From the NCBI GenBank assembly GCA_033964015.1, contig JAWWUD010000055.1, positions 136,501 through 200,500 of the forward strand: 64,000 nucleotides of DNA, given 5' to 3'. Shown here piece after piece: positions 44,332 through 54,454 of this stretch. Source of the stretch: Scolanthus callimorphus (Eukaryota; Cnidaria; Anthozoa; Actiniaria; Edwardsiidae). The notes below the pieces were generated by a model. That model was given only the letters and a program-made list of their open reading frames with translations. It made no database searches and was not told where the DNA came from. Position numbers and translations under genes: made by a program. How positions within the stretch are numbered: position 1 is the stretch's first letter; the number at the start of each line of letters is the position of its first letter.

Positions 44332-45245
44332 TTTTCCATATGGCATACTTTGTGTCTAAAATTTTTTGTGCCTTTGGACAATTCCAGAAAATATATGTAC
44401 CCCGGGGATGGCCAGCATTTAGAAATTCTGAATGGGAGGGGGGTTTTCAAGCTTGGAATTCTGCCTGCATGGGTTTTTTGAAGCTGGAAACTATTGTAGG
44501 TTAACCTCTAAGGAATTCTATATGCATGGGGGTGGGGGTAAGCCATTTTGGAAATTCTGGATGCATGGGGAGGGGGGGGGGGGTGTTCAAAACCTAGTGC
44601 CGCCTGTGGTTGGGGTACATATATTTTCTGGAATTGCCCATGATGGGTTATCAGGCAGTGTATCCATGGGGATTGAAAATTTTGTATTTTTCCCTCTTGG
44701 TCCATGAAAATTTTGTATTTTTCCCTCTTGGTCCATTGTGTCTAAAAAATTTTGTGCCTTTGGACAATTCCAGAAAATATATGTAATAATAATAATAATA
44801 ATATAAATTTTGATACAACGCCATTTCTACTAAAAATCCAATAGCACTTTACAATAATTGTTCTACTATATAAAATTAAATCAACTAAAAATATAAAAAA
44901 TAAAAATGAATAAATAAAAAGATAAAAATGCTTACAGTGTACCCCAGGGATGGCCAGCATTTGGAAATTCTGAATGGGAGGGGAGTTTTCAAGCTCGGAA
45001 TTCTGCCTGCATGGTTTTTTTTTTTTGAAGCTGGAAGCTATTGTAGGTTAACCTCTCAGGAATTCTATATGCATGGGGGTGGGGGTAAGCCATTTTGGAA
45101 ATTCTGGATGCATGGGGAGGGGGGGGGGGGGGGGGGGGATGGCCAAAACCTAGTGCCGCCTGCGGTGGGGGTACATATATTTTCTGGTTATCAGGCAGTG
45201 TATCCATGGGGATTGAAAATTTTGTATTTTTCCCTCTTGGTCGTA
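44332..45245 (+). repeat. Long direct repeat, second copy split by a LINE tail
   Basis: TTTGGACAATTCCAGAAAAT through TGGCCAGCATTT, GGTTAACCTCT, GGAATTCTATATGCATGGGG and ATCCATGGGGATTGAAAATT occurs twice. Copy 1 is 44332-44705. Copy 2 is 44738-44785 plus 44938-45245. G-runs of about 11 and about 20 differ between copies. Confidence 0.85.
44786..44937 (-). mobile_element. LINE 3' tail insertion
   Basis: On the minus strand: A-rich start, ATTGTAAAGTGCTATTGG, then AAATGGCGTTGTATCAAAAT, then (ATT)n. It has the same 3' signature as the LINEs ending at 21879 and 55557. The paralogous direct repeat at about 44399 lacks it, giving the empty site, and TGTA flanks both sides. Confidence 0.8.
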
Positions 45246-46490
45246 TAATGGTTTCCATTTGTCTTTGAAAATTTTTATTATTTTGATAAAGAATTATTCA
45301 ACTTCACTATTGCTTGGCTTGGATCTATTGTTCAAACTAGCATCTAAATAACACAGTATAGAGCCCCTTGATGGAAATCCGCTGTCTCAATATGGTGTAG
45401 CAAGGCCCATAGTGTAGTGACCACCAATGGAGGGGACTCAGAGCGATGGGCACAGAAAGAAGTACGTTAGAAAATGTTGGAAGGTTTCCATTTCTTTTTG
45501 ATAATTTTTAACTAAGAACACACTTTGATAATTACAAAGTTACTCAAAGTAGTAAAATCTTACAATTCCATGCTTTGCCAAATGGTATACTTCAGTCTAA
45601 AATTTACCCCTATGTGTTTATCAGGCAAACCCTAGACTTGCTCAAAGTCAACCTCTCATACGATACAAACAAGCAAAAATTTGAAGGACTTCAAGGAAGT
45701 CTAGGCATAACCCATGGGGATTGAAAAATGTGTCTTTTCACTATTAGTGGTATATTGGTTTCCACTTGTGTTTAACATAATTTTCAATGCTTTAGATAAC
45801 AATTTTACCATCTTCACTATTGCTTGACTTGGATCTGCTGTACAAACTAGCATCTAAGGCTGCATTCCATTATGTATGGGGTGGGGGGGGGGGGGGTGGG
45901 CAGGTGAAATTCTAAGGGGATACACACATTTTTCCAACGAATGAAGAGGATGCAACTAACTTGTTCTACGTTCTGTTACATTTCCAGTCATATTGTCAAA
46001 TTGAAATGTCAAGAATTTCTCTTGGGAAGAATGCCCCCACAACCAACCCCATTGAAGAGGTTACAGTTTACAGTCCCTTGCACAATAATCAAGTAACACT
46101 GAATTTATTTGTTTTGTCCACTTGTAGAACCTTGTAAAGTTCCTAATTTTTCTGGCTCATTAAACTTTTTGCATAATATTATTTTTCACAAAATTTCAGA
46201 CCCCCTACAAAATTGCTCCATCAAAACGGAATTATGTATTTAGGGCACATATATTTTCTGGAAATACCCATGATTAATATCAGTGGGCTTGGTAAGAAAA
46301 GACAGGGCCTCAAATTTTTTACTGCAGCTCAAGGGGGAGGGCGGGTCAATTAAATGTTTACAAAGGATGTTTAGTGGCAGAAGTTGATTATTGTACTTGG
46401 AAATGAGAAACAGAGCACCATCAGATTGTCAAATAAAATTGTTCTAAACCTATTAAATGTACTTTTGATACCATAACATTACATATTTGA
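45246..46490. other. No gene recognised
   Basis: AT-rich HEF-D interior with a G-run (about 45880-45895) and short direct repeats of ATATTTTCTGGAA. Nothing supported. Confidence 0.4.
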
Positions 46491-46538
46491 TTCAGTGATT
46501 GGGAGCTCCGCTTTTAGGCAGTGCCTAAATCTATATAT

Positions 46539-46732
46539 TAACCTATTATCACCTTTAGTCATTCCGAATGTTTATCTGTTGCCTAGCAACGGCTCTACAT
46601 TACTTTATAAACAGCCCCACTCCCTCTGTTTTCTCTCTTTGCTCCGACGAAGGGCTAACGCTCGAAACGTCAGCAAAACACCATTTTTCCACGGCGTTTA
46701 ACATAAATCTCAACCTTTGGTTGTTGTTGTTC
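46539..46732 (+). mobile_element. Penelope-like element copy 1, 3' terminal part
   Basis: Continuation of copy 1 after HEF-D (ACCTATTATCACCTTTAGTC on), matching copy 2 at 50925-51117. It includes the hammerhead-like motif and ends TTGTTGTTGTTC. Confidence 0.9.
46638..46677 (+). ncRNA. Hammerhead ribozyme-like motif (Penelope copy 1)
   Basis: Stem I strands are TTTGCT and AGCAAA. The core box is CCGACGA; stem II is GGGC-TAAC-GCTC; then GAAA, and ACGTC ending at a GUC cleavage triplet. Stem III would be the self-complementary ACGU, the dimeric arrangement described for Penelope-associated hammerheads. The usual CUGANGA box has C instead of U at position 2, which may reduce activity. Confidence 0.75.
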
Positions 46733-46741
46733 AGGTACATG

Positions 46742-46866
46742 TATAATGCGACGTTTGCTGCAAATTAGTTCGACTCTAATTAATTGGTTCTACTTCGACT
46801 TGAATTCGAGTGGCCAACTCGGATAATACGACTGCGGTGCGACCAAGCGGCAAACGTCGCATTATA
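46742..46866. mobile_element. 125-bp TIR MITE
   Basis: TATAATGCGACGTTTGC and its complement GCAAACGTCGCATTATA are the ends. Partial relatives of the GACGTTTGCCGC block occur at about 47528. It lies ten bases past the end of Penelope copy 1. Confidence 0.75.
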
Positions 46867-48112
46867 CTCGCATCGAATTCAATTCATAAATCATGCAAAT
46901 TAGAAAATAATTGATTCAAATTTGATATATTGTGCAAACGTCGTGAAAATAGCTTCTCCCCCATCTACAAAACTTGGATTCCCCCCCTTACAGAGCATGC
47001 GTTCTATGTTAACTTGCCTTCAAAAAGATAAAATGGCGCAGATAAAGATAAAGTGTCGCAAATTCCTACAAAACTAAGGATCTCTCTGAACCTGTTCCTG
47101 TTTCGAGCTCGCTAAATAATGTTTGACTTGCGAAATACAGGTTTGCAGATAAATGCGGTGTATTCGAAAATGACGAGAACACACGGATGGAACTGAAAGC
47201 ACGGGAGAAAGTTGGATATTGCGTTGCTCTAAAGAAAGAGCACCCGGACCTAATGAAAGTCGCGCTGATGAACAGGCTGCTCAGACCAGTATAATAGACA
47301 AAAGTATAATTTTTCAATCACATTGTTTTGGTTTGGTTGTGTCAACGGGTCAAATTATTCAAAATGCACGCTCAACTGGACACGCCGCATGCACGGGGAA
47401 ATGCATTCTTTTATAGAAGAAACTGCCTCACGCATTCCTTTATGCGCACTTGTTGGACGAAAAGTGAGAAAAGTGCATGTAATTTATTCTCGGGATCGAA
47501 TAAAGCGTGTATTGTACAATGAATTTGACGTTTGCCGCAAAATTAAATTAAGTCGAATCTCCCTCGAAGCAATTATTAAATAGATTCGATGCGAGTGAGA
47601 TTCGACGTATGCCCTAGGCCTAAGAGAACTTTCCCATGTCATAAGTCAAATACAGTGCCTGACTAGGAATCTTGAAACACGTTTCCATACATAACTCAAT
47701 AATTCTTAGTGGATTCCGTTGTCAAACATCAATAAAAACTCTATACAAGGGGTCATTTCTATGCAAAGGAAAGCGCTAGAATATTGACCTGTGTCACAGT
47801 ACAAAAATATGGTTGATAATCGAAAACTCGAATTCGAAAATGACTGTGCAAAATGATTGAAAATACCCTGAAAATACTGGTGATTTTGACTAATCGAAAA
47901 ACAAAGCGTAAACCACCAAAACTAACTATGAATGCGATTAGAACTTTTGAGGGATTTAGTTAAAAAGGCAATGTGATACAATCTTCAACAGAAGTTGTTA
48001 AAAATTGATAAAACAATCTTCAAATAGAGTTGTTAAAAATTAATAAAAGAAATTAGATTAACAAACTTATTAGGTAAAACAAATTGTATAAGAAACGAAT
48101 GAAGATAATTAT
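46867..48112. other. No gene recognised
   Basis: AT-rich. Short ORFs at 47066-47317 and 47323-47583 lack domains. ATTCGATGCGAGT at about 47585 is inverted relative to ACTCGCATCGAATT at 46867, so 46867-47600 may be a decayed TIR element. Confidence 0.35.
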
Positions 48113-48522
48113 TGTTACAGACTGAATTTTAAGAAAGGAGAGGCAGCATCAATTTTATGAATCATTATGGGATCTGTCCGATCGAAAAACATTTAGAGTT
48201 GCGAATGAACTTGCAACTTGCCTTTCATTAAATGTAATAAAAAAAATAAGCATTTGTCTTGTTGTGGACGTATCTTGGGTGCATCGGACAGATGGCCTGT
48301 CGCCTCCCCTTTCTCAATAAATTTAAGATGTATAAAAGGGCTTGATTTTCAAGTTGTTAGAGAGAGTAGAGGGAGCTTCGGCTCCCAAATTGAGAGTGGA
48401 ATCAACAAGCTATTAAAAAGGTAAAGTCAACTTCTCTAGTAGTCACTCGTTGTCCCTGTTCGTTCCTGTCGTAGTTCCCCAGTTGCAGGACTTTCGTCGT
48501 GTAACACCTGTTACGCGTTACA
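48113..48522 (+). mobile_element. Possible solo LTR
   Basis: TGTTACAG at the left and CTGTTACGCGTTACA at the right give TG...CA ends, with AATAAATTTAAG and a TATA-like GTATAAAAGG at about 48332 inside. No second LTR, primer-binding site or clear target duplication was found, so this remains a weak call. Confidence 0.25.
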
Positions 48523-48562
48523 GTCTAGAACTATGGTATGACTAGTTTTACGGGAAAACTAG

Positions 48563-50215
48563 GTGGTCTGCGTCGGCGGAGACGTGAACATGAACAACAA
48601 CAACCAAAGGTTGAGATTTATGTTAAACGCCGTGGAAAAATGGTGTTTTGCTGACGTTTCGAGCGTTAGCCCTTCGTCGGAGCAAAGAGAGACTAGATCC
48701 GTTCTCGGGAAGGGCCTTAATTTCGTGCCTATATCCAACAAGGCAGACGAATTTACAGCTAGGCAAGATACAGAGCGTTTTCTCCGTCGCGTTAAACTCA
48801 GAGCTCATTTTCACAATAGGGACTCAGAACCGGTTGAGAAAGACGACTTTGAAGCTCTTAAACCACGCTCATCTCACTGGACTCCTAACGACGGTCAATT
48901 TTCTGCCGTTGATCTTTTTGTTAAAAAATGTCGTCAGGACCTACAGCGCGTGCATTTCAACCGCAAACTTAATTTCAGCAACCTTTCTAGGGAAGAGATG
49001 TCAGCTCTTAGATCTCTCCGCATGTGTAAAGACGTTGTCATTAAGCCTGCCGACAAAGGCGGCGCGGTGGTCGTTTGGCGCACCGACCTGTACAAACAGG
49101 AAGCCGCGCGCCAACTCTCCGACACTACCTTCTATTCTAAACTTAAGAAAGACCTCACGACCACCAACCAGAATACTATTTCTAAAACTATTAAGAAACT
49201 TATCTTAGATCATGAGCTGCCTAAGACTGCTACCAATCTTATCGTTACTACTCCTAGAACGTCTAATATCTACTTTCTGCCCAAAATCCACAAGGCCAAC
49301 AATCCGGGGCGCCCTATTGTTTCTGCATGTAATTGTCCTACAGAGCTCATTTCGAGCTATTTAGACAAACAGATGGCCCCGTTCGTCAAAGCACTTCCCT
49401 CTTATATTAAGGATACCAACCATGCTCTCCACATTTTCAACAACTTTTCTTTTCCTGCCGATAGTGCGCATAGGTTTATCTTCACTATGGATGTTAAGTC
49501 TTTGTATACAGTCATTCCCAATGACGAGGGTCTAAAGGCCCTTAAACACTTCTTTGACCGTAGGAGTGTCTTAGAACCTAGCACTGCCACTCTACTCAGA
49601 CTAGCTGAGTTAGTCCTCACTCTTAACTGCTTTTCTTTTTCAGGCGATTTTTATCAGCAAGTCAATGGAGTAGCCATGGGTACTAAAATGGGACCTAGTT
49701 ACGCCAACCTCTTCGTTGGCTACATCGAGGACCTAATTTTTCAGCAGTACGATGGCCCCACGCCTCATTTCTACGGACGCTACATTGACGATTGCATTGG
49801 CGCTACATCGTGCCCTAAGCCTGACCTCGAGCGCTTCATTTCTTTTGTCAACAACTTTCACCCAGCGCTCGAATTCACATGGGAAATTTCGGAGACCTCT
49901 CTCACATTCTTAGATATCAATCTTACTATTAACGGAGATCGCTTAGCTACTTCCGTTCACTACAAACCTACTGATTCTCATGGTTACCTGATGTTCTCTT
50001 CATCGCACCCCGCGCATGTCAAGACAGCTATCCCGTTCTCTCAGTTTCTCCGACTCCGTCGCTTGTGCAGCGAGGAGGCCGATTTTATGGCTAAATCGGA
50101 CGAAATGAGTTATTCAGAAATCGTGGTTACCCTGACAATGTCGTTGCTAACGCCCTTAGCCGCGCCCGTTCGATCGACAGAACCACAGCCTTGCAGGCAT
50201 CAGAACCCACTCTAG
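48563..50215 (+). CDS. Penelope-like reverse transcriptase, frame broken at the 3' side
   Basis: The 550-residue frame shows LPKIHK (239-244) with GRPIVSACNCPTEL after it. Motif A is FTMDVKSLYTVIP (Asp at 310), motif B is GVAMGTKMGPSYANLF, and motif C is YGRYIDDC (YIDD 407-410), followed by TFLDINL. These are the Penelope RT signatures, close to telomerase-type RTs. The first roughly 43 residues read through the antisense terminal repeat, so the natural start may be the Met at or after that point. A 4-nt net deletion at about 50110 shifts the frame, so residues after DEMSY are out of phase and the nuclease is no longer fused. Confidence 0.9.
   Translation: MVCVGGDVNMNNNNQRLRFMLNAVEKWCFADVSSVSPSSEQRETRSVLGKGLNFVPISNKADEFTARQDTERFLRRVKLRAHFHNRDSEPVEKDDFEALKPRSSHWTPNDGQFSAVDLFVKKCRQDLQRVHFNRKLNFSNLSREEMSALRSLRMCKDVVIKPADKGGAVVVWRTDLYKQEAARQLSDTTFYSKLKKDLTTTNQNTISKTIKKLILDHELPKTATNLIVTTPRTSNIYFLPKIHKANNPGRPIVSACNCPTELISSYLDKQMAPFVKALPSYIKDTNHALHIFNNFSFPADSAHRFIFTMDVKSLYTVIPNDEGLKALKHFFDRRSVLEPSTATLLRLAELVLTLNCFSFSGDFYQQVNGVAMGTKMGPSYANLFVGYIEDLIFQQYDGPTPHFYGRYIDDCIGATSCPKPDLERFISFVNNFHPALEFTWEISETSLTFLDINLTINGDRLATSVHYKPTDSHGYLMFSSSHPAHVKTAIPFSQFLRLRRLCSEEADFMAKSDEMSYSEIVVTLTMSLLTPLAAPVRSTEPQPCRHQNPL
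48592..48691 (-). repeat. Inverted terminal repeat of Penelope copy 2 (5')
   Basis: GAACAACAACAACCAAAGG through AGCAAAGAGAG is the reverse complement of 51018-51117, with at most one or two differences (for example TGGAAAAAT versus TGAAAAAAT). Penelope pseudo-LTRs may be direct or inverted; here they are inverted. Confidence 0.9.
48647..48686 (-). ncRNA. Hammerhead ribozyme-like motif in the 5' inverted repeat
   Basis: Same motif as at 51023-51062 but on the minus strand. It would be active only in antisense transcripts. On the plus strand this sequence is translated as part of the N-terminal frame. Confidence 0.7.
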
Positions 50216-50838
50216 AGGATAGGATTCCCTTCCCCCTTAATTTTCATCCTACTAACCTAGCAATCAAGCATTTTGTATCCAGGAACTTTAAGATCCTATA
50301 AAGGGACCCGGAAACAGCCGCCATTTTCCCCAAGCCGCCTTTGTTCTCTTTTAAGCGGGACCGAAACTTGCGCAATTCTCTTGTTAGAGGCGTTCTCACG
50401 CCTGGCGGTCTACAGCCCGGCACTTTCAAATATACTAGAAAATGCACAACGTGTGATCATGTCGTTTCCACCACCCGGATCCTCGGCCCTAGCGGCGAGT
50501 CTTTTAACATCACGGATCACTTTGATTGCACAACCGCCAACGTCATATATTGTATTACTTGCTCCCTTTACCGCATGATCTATATAGGACAAACCGGTCA
50601 AATGCTTTCTACGCGCGTTTGCCAGCACCGCAATGATGTGAACAAAAATGACCGTAACAAACCAGTGGCCCGACACTTCAATCTTCCCGGTCACACTATA
50701 GATCATATGACTGTTTGCGGTGTTTCTCTTCACAACGGGTCTAATCATTCTCGCTTCCAGAAAGAGAATAGACTTATTCTTTCACTCGGTTGCCGGTCAC
50801 CCCACGGCATCAATGAATTTTTCTCTTATATCTAGTTT
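50216..50838 (+). pseudogene. Detached RT tail and GIY-YIG nuclease of Penelope copy 2
   Basis: After the frameshift the original frame continues, but a TAA interrupts it at about 50298 where copy 1 has a sense codon. The 164-residue frame 50341-50835 holds the nuclease: VIYCITCS and MIYIGQTG (GIY and YIG motifs), then STRVCQHRNDV with the conserved Arg, then KPVARHFNLPGH and a NRLILSLG block with Glu nearby. Cysteines upstream (CTRKCTTCDH) form the usual CCHH-like linker. The nuclease looks intact but cannot be made as part of the RT protein. Confidence 0.85.
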
Positions 50839-51017
50839 TCTACATCTCATCATATTTCCTCTTTCTTTACTTTTTCTCACTAGTTTGCGATTTAAATGGC
50901 CCATGGCATCCTTTGTTATTCTTAACCAATTATCACCTTTAGTCATTCCGAATGTTTATCTGTTGCCTAGCAACGGCTCTACATTTACTTTATATACAGC
51001 CCCACTCCCTCTGTTTT

Positions 51018-51117
51018 CTCTCTTTGCTCCGACGAAGGGCTAACGCTCGAAACGTCAGCAAAACACCATTTTTTCACGGCGTTTAACATAAATCTCAACC
51101 TTTGGTTGTTGTTGTTC
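51018..51117 (+). repeat. Inverted terminal repeat of Penelope copy 2 (3')
   Basis: Plus-orientation copy of the terminal repeat containing the hammerhead-like motif, ACGGCGTTTAACATAAATCT and the final TTGTTGTTGTTC. Confidence 0.9.
51023..51062 (+). ncRNA. Hammerhead ribozyme-like motif (Penelope copy 2, 3')
   Basis: Identical core to the one at 46638: stem I TTTGCT/AGCAAA, CCGACGA box, stem II GGGC/GCTC with TAAC loop, GAAA, ACGTC. Predicted cleavage is after GUC. Single-molecule stem III is impossible because the ACGU has no loop; two motifs must pair. Confidence 0.75.
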
Positions 51118-51685
51118 AGTCTAGAACTAGTTTTATCAGCGTAGAGCTCCAAGTGCCGCAAAACGCATTAATAACAAAAGCCAAAATGACCGCCAACAAA
51201 AGAAAATAAAAACTCCTAAATTTAAGTACTTTCCCCTTCTATGATTTTTTAGGACTTTTGATATGTTTTCGAGGGTGACTTTCTGGCCCTAAAACCGTTG
51301 AGAAACTTTCTGTTGCAATTAGTGGTAGGTTGACCCTCATTTTTTCATAGAATGACTGTTTCCTTGTATTTTCAAATCAAATAAGAACCTGTTTTAGGCT
51401 AAAATTCTAGGTTCTTATATGCGCGTTTTAACTGTATCATTTTAATGCTTTTGAAGAGTAACGCAGATAATTATTTTTATTAATTATTAATAAATTATTA
51501 TTAAAATCAATAATTATTTGTCAAAAACTGATTTTTTCGTTTCAGCTTTATTATCATCATTATTGTTATTATTATTATTATTTTTTCGTTTGACCAAGTT
51601 CTAGTACGTCATAATTCAATAGAACCACTCGCGCCATCATATATCAAAGAACTATCGGATTTTTACCGACCGGGTGGTGCCTTGC
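51118..51685. other. No gene recognised
   Basis: AT-rich, with an (ATT)n tract at about 51562-51584 and AATTATTAATAAATT-type simple sequence near 51475. Nothing supported. Confidence 0.4.
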
Positions 51686-53150
51686 AATCAATCAATCAAT
51701 CATTTATTTGCATTCCATATACATAAATGGCATTGCAGAGGGAACCAAATTACGGTTTACATTAATATTTAAAATACAATTGATGACTTTTCTCAAAAGC
51801 TTCATACACAAAATGTGCTAATTTTTTTTACAAACGTAAAGATCAACATTATTGAATAGGAATAGGAATTTATCAGTGTAACTCAGATTTGGAAAGGTGG
51901 AATAGTGTTGTTTTATTCCGGTGCGTTTTCTAATTGTGAGCCATCTAGAAAGAAACAAAATTTTCCAAGTGTAGATTTCCTACTTTGTTTCTGAAAAATT
52001 ACTACTTTTGTCTTCTTTTTGTTTACAGACATTAACCAGTCTTTACAGAATTGATCAATTACGTTTATGGCTTTTTGGAGACCTGACGCGCTGGTTGAGA
52101 TGAGAACTAGGTCATCTGCATAAAATAATGAGTTTAATGAAGATCCGTTTGGCAAAATGACAGGGTCTAAGCCAGCAGTGTTTTGCAACAAAAAGGTATA
52201 TCGTTTAAGTATAAATTGAATAGCAGTGGGGAAAGAATGCACCCTTGTCTCACACCTCTGTTATAATCAAAATATTCAGATCTCATATCTCCTGTTTTAA
52301 TACAGCATTCTGACTGTGAGTACATATCGGCAATTAAACTGAGAAATTTACCTCCAAGACCACATTTTACTAGTTTGTACAAAAAGCCATGGTGCCACAG
52401 AGTCAAAAGCCTTTCGGAAATCAACAAAACAACAAAATAATATTCCTTTAGGTGTATTTGTTACATATTTATCGATCAGCGTCCTTAACGAAAAGATATG
52501 ATCGGATGTCCTAAAGCTTGGCAAAACTTTGATGTGGTGAGATTGTATCTTCCGGAACGGAAGAATGAAGTTTGCTAAAGTGTTCTAAGAGATTATTCAC
52601 AGGTATTGCCTGTTGAGAGGACTTAGAATCGGTGCTCCTTAAAGGTTTTATAGATGACCAAAACGCTCGAAAATCTTGTTCCTTAGCTAAGTCATCAATG
52701 GTAGCATTGTAATAGGCATGCTTCTTCTGTTTCAAAAGTGACTTGTAAGATTTATTAATGTTACGAAACTCATCTCTTAACATTAAGTTAAGTGGGTTCT
52801 TGTGTAATTAATTATTAGAAACGCTGTTATATCGTTTTCGGTAGAAACAATAATTATCAAACTAAGCTTGAGATTTATGCGTTTTCTTTGGGCTTTTAGA
52901 ATTTTTCGCAAGTCTCAGCGAATGTTTCGCAGCTCTTTCAAAAATAAGATTAAATTGAGAAACCGCATCATTGACACCTACTGAAGAAGGATCAAAGTTA
53001 CTTTCTTGAAAAATCTCTTTCAAATTTCAAATTTCTGGGGAAAATAAAGAGTCTGTGAAATTTTGATTCGAGTCAGATCTCCAAGCAAATTGAATTGGAA
53101 GCTTGGATAGCTTAGTGTCTTAGTGTCTGCAGTCTTCTAAAGATTTTTTA
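51686..53150 (-). mobile_element. LINE fragment (linker, RT core, 3' tail)
   Basis: On the minus strand the fragment starts in the endonuclease-RT linker (52800-53150). It passes through the RT core and ends in a 3' region with a (GATT)n tail (AATCAATCAATCAATC at 51686 on the plus strand). Frameshifts separate the pieces. The linker part is duplicated at 54612-55182. Confidence 0.85.
51913..52783 (-). pseudogene. LINE reverse transcriptase, frameshifted
   Basis: Three adjoining frames read in order. 52783-52511 carries KKHAYYNATIDDL and FRAFWSSIKPL (linker). 52427-52167 carries WHHGFLYKLVKCGLGGKFL and GVRQGCILSPLLFNLYLND (RT motif B). 52242-51913 carries LFYADDLVLIS (catalytic YADD) and a VNKKKTKVVIF block. 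A base loss in the FDS-VWHHG codons at about 52400 and a shift at about 52190 break the gene. CR1/I-group affinity is likely from motif wording, but the exact clade is unsure. Confidence 0.85.
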
Positions 53151-54454
53151 CGCTCCCGAGGGTACAATTTGAAAAATTATATCTCGCTTTATATTTCCTT
53201 TTACCCAATCAGCATTTCAGCATGTTTTTATTAAATATTTAGCTTTGTTTTGATGTAATGCGCATACTGATACCACGCCCTGTTTCGCGAGTATCGGTCT
53301 CCATAGTAACCATTACATTTTCACTAAAAATCTAAAAACTCACACGTTTTTAACAACAGACCTAAACTAAGTGCACCAGCTTATTTTGCATTAAAAAAGG
53401 GACAAAATTGACCGTGCCCGTAGCAAAAAATTAATAAGTTAATAAGTTACCGATTAATAAAGTCAAAACGCAACAGAATTAATAATATTATGAGTTTCCA
53501 TACGGGCATGGTCAAAATCCTTCTAAATGCACTATCTTTTCGTTTCAGAAAGTTTCAGAGACATAGCTGAAATCTACACGCACTTATTCATCATTTTCGG
53601 TGTTCAAGCGCCTTAATTACAGTGAAATAACTTCCTTACTTCACGAATTTTCGATTCTATGGCTTTGTTCGCTTCAATTGGCAAGATGCATCTGTGTTGG
53701 TTACTTTTAACCAGTCAGCGGTCTTTTGTATTCAATATTTCCCCCCAAATAAGGATCTTTTGCCCTTATATACCAATGTTTTTCGCGCGAAAATAAGTAC
53801 ACGCTACTAAGCAAAGTAAATCGGATTAAATTTCACTCAAGTTTCAGAAGTCACGCGCGCTCGTAAACAAGCTCAGAACAAACCGCATAGCTGCGAAATT
53901 TTGGTTTTAACAACATTGGCTTTTTATAACAAGTAAAAATCTGTTTTTTAAGCTGCCAAAAACATGTTTTTACGTCTCAGGAATGATTAATCGATCAATG
54001 CACACGGCATGACTCCACCAGGGATTAAATACTGGAAATGAAATGCGATCCGGCTTGACCAACACAACAACTGATAATATTTCATTGTTTTTAACATCAG
54101 GAGAGGAAAAGAAACAACCTCTGAAATTATTTCGTTGCTACAAATGATTAAAACCTCTATGAACAAAAATAAAGTACTTTCTCGCATATAAAAGCCGAAT
54201 TCTGTGTCCAGTTAATGACTAACAGAAGGTCAAGGGTCACTGCAACAATACCAGATAAATACTCGGGCAGGATAAACACAAGGTATAACATTACAATATT
54301 TGGCGCGAAAAACGTTGCATTTCTCTCTCGATTTTTGTAGGAATTCGTGAAATTTCAAAGTTTTAAACTACCCTATATGATAAATAGTATCACCAGCATC
54401 AGGTTGGGTGATTCTGGGGAGAATTGAAATTTCGATCATGAGCCTCCTCTAGTA
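53151..54454. other. No gene recognised
   Basis: AT-rich sequence without domain-bearing ORFs. The CCGTGCCCGTAGC and CATACGGGCATGG motifs (about 53413 and about 53500) are inverted, suggesting a small decayed foldback. Confidence 0.4.

Larger units (their letters stand above)
42280..46538 (+). mobile_element. HEF-D: 4.3-kb hairpin-end element inside Penelope copy 1
   Basis: The left end is GCGGAGCTCC, hairpin GCGGCC-GAA-GGCCGC, GCGGAGCACCATACCTAAG. The right end is GGGAGCTCCGC, TTTAGGCAGTGCCTAAA, CTATATAT. TA lies on both sides (42278-42279, 46539-46540). Penelope copy 2 has the unoccupied CTTAACC at 50921-50927, which fixes the boundaries. It has no CRE array; the interior holds a 118-bp duplication, a hAT-type MITE, a long direct repeat and a LINE tail. 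Confidence 0.9.
48534..51117 (+). mobile_element. Penelope-like element copy 2, full length with inverted terminal repeats
   Basis: AGTCTAGAACTA flanks both ends (48522-48533 and 51118-51129), a 12-bp target-site duplication. A 100-bp terminal segment at 51018-51117 is repeated in inverted orientation at 48592-48691. Between them lies one damaged RT/GIY-YIG gene. About 58 bp precede the 5' inverted repeat. The element has no poly-A tail. It is nearly identical to copy 1, implying recent activity. Confidence 0.9.

Noticed and set aside
48113..48522. Confident LTR retrotransposon
   Set aside because: TG...CA ends and a TATA-like box exist, but there is no second LTR, primer-binding site, coding region or target duplication.
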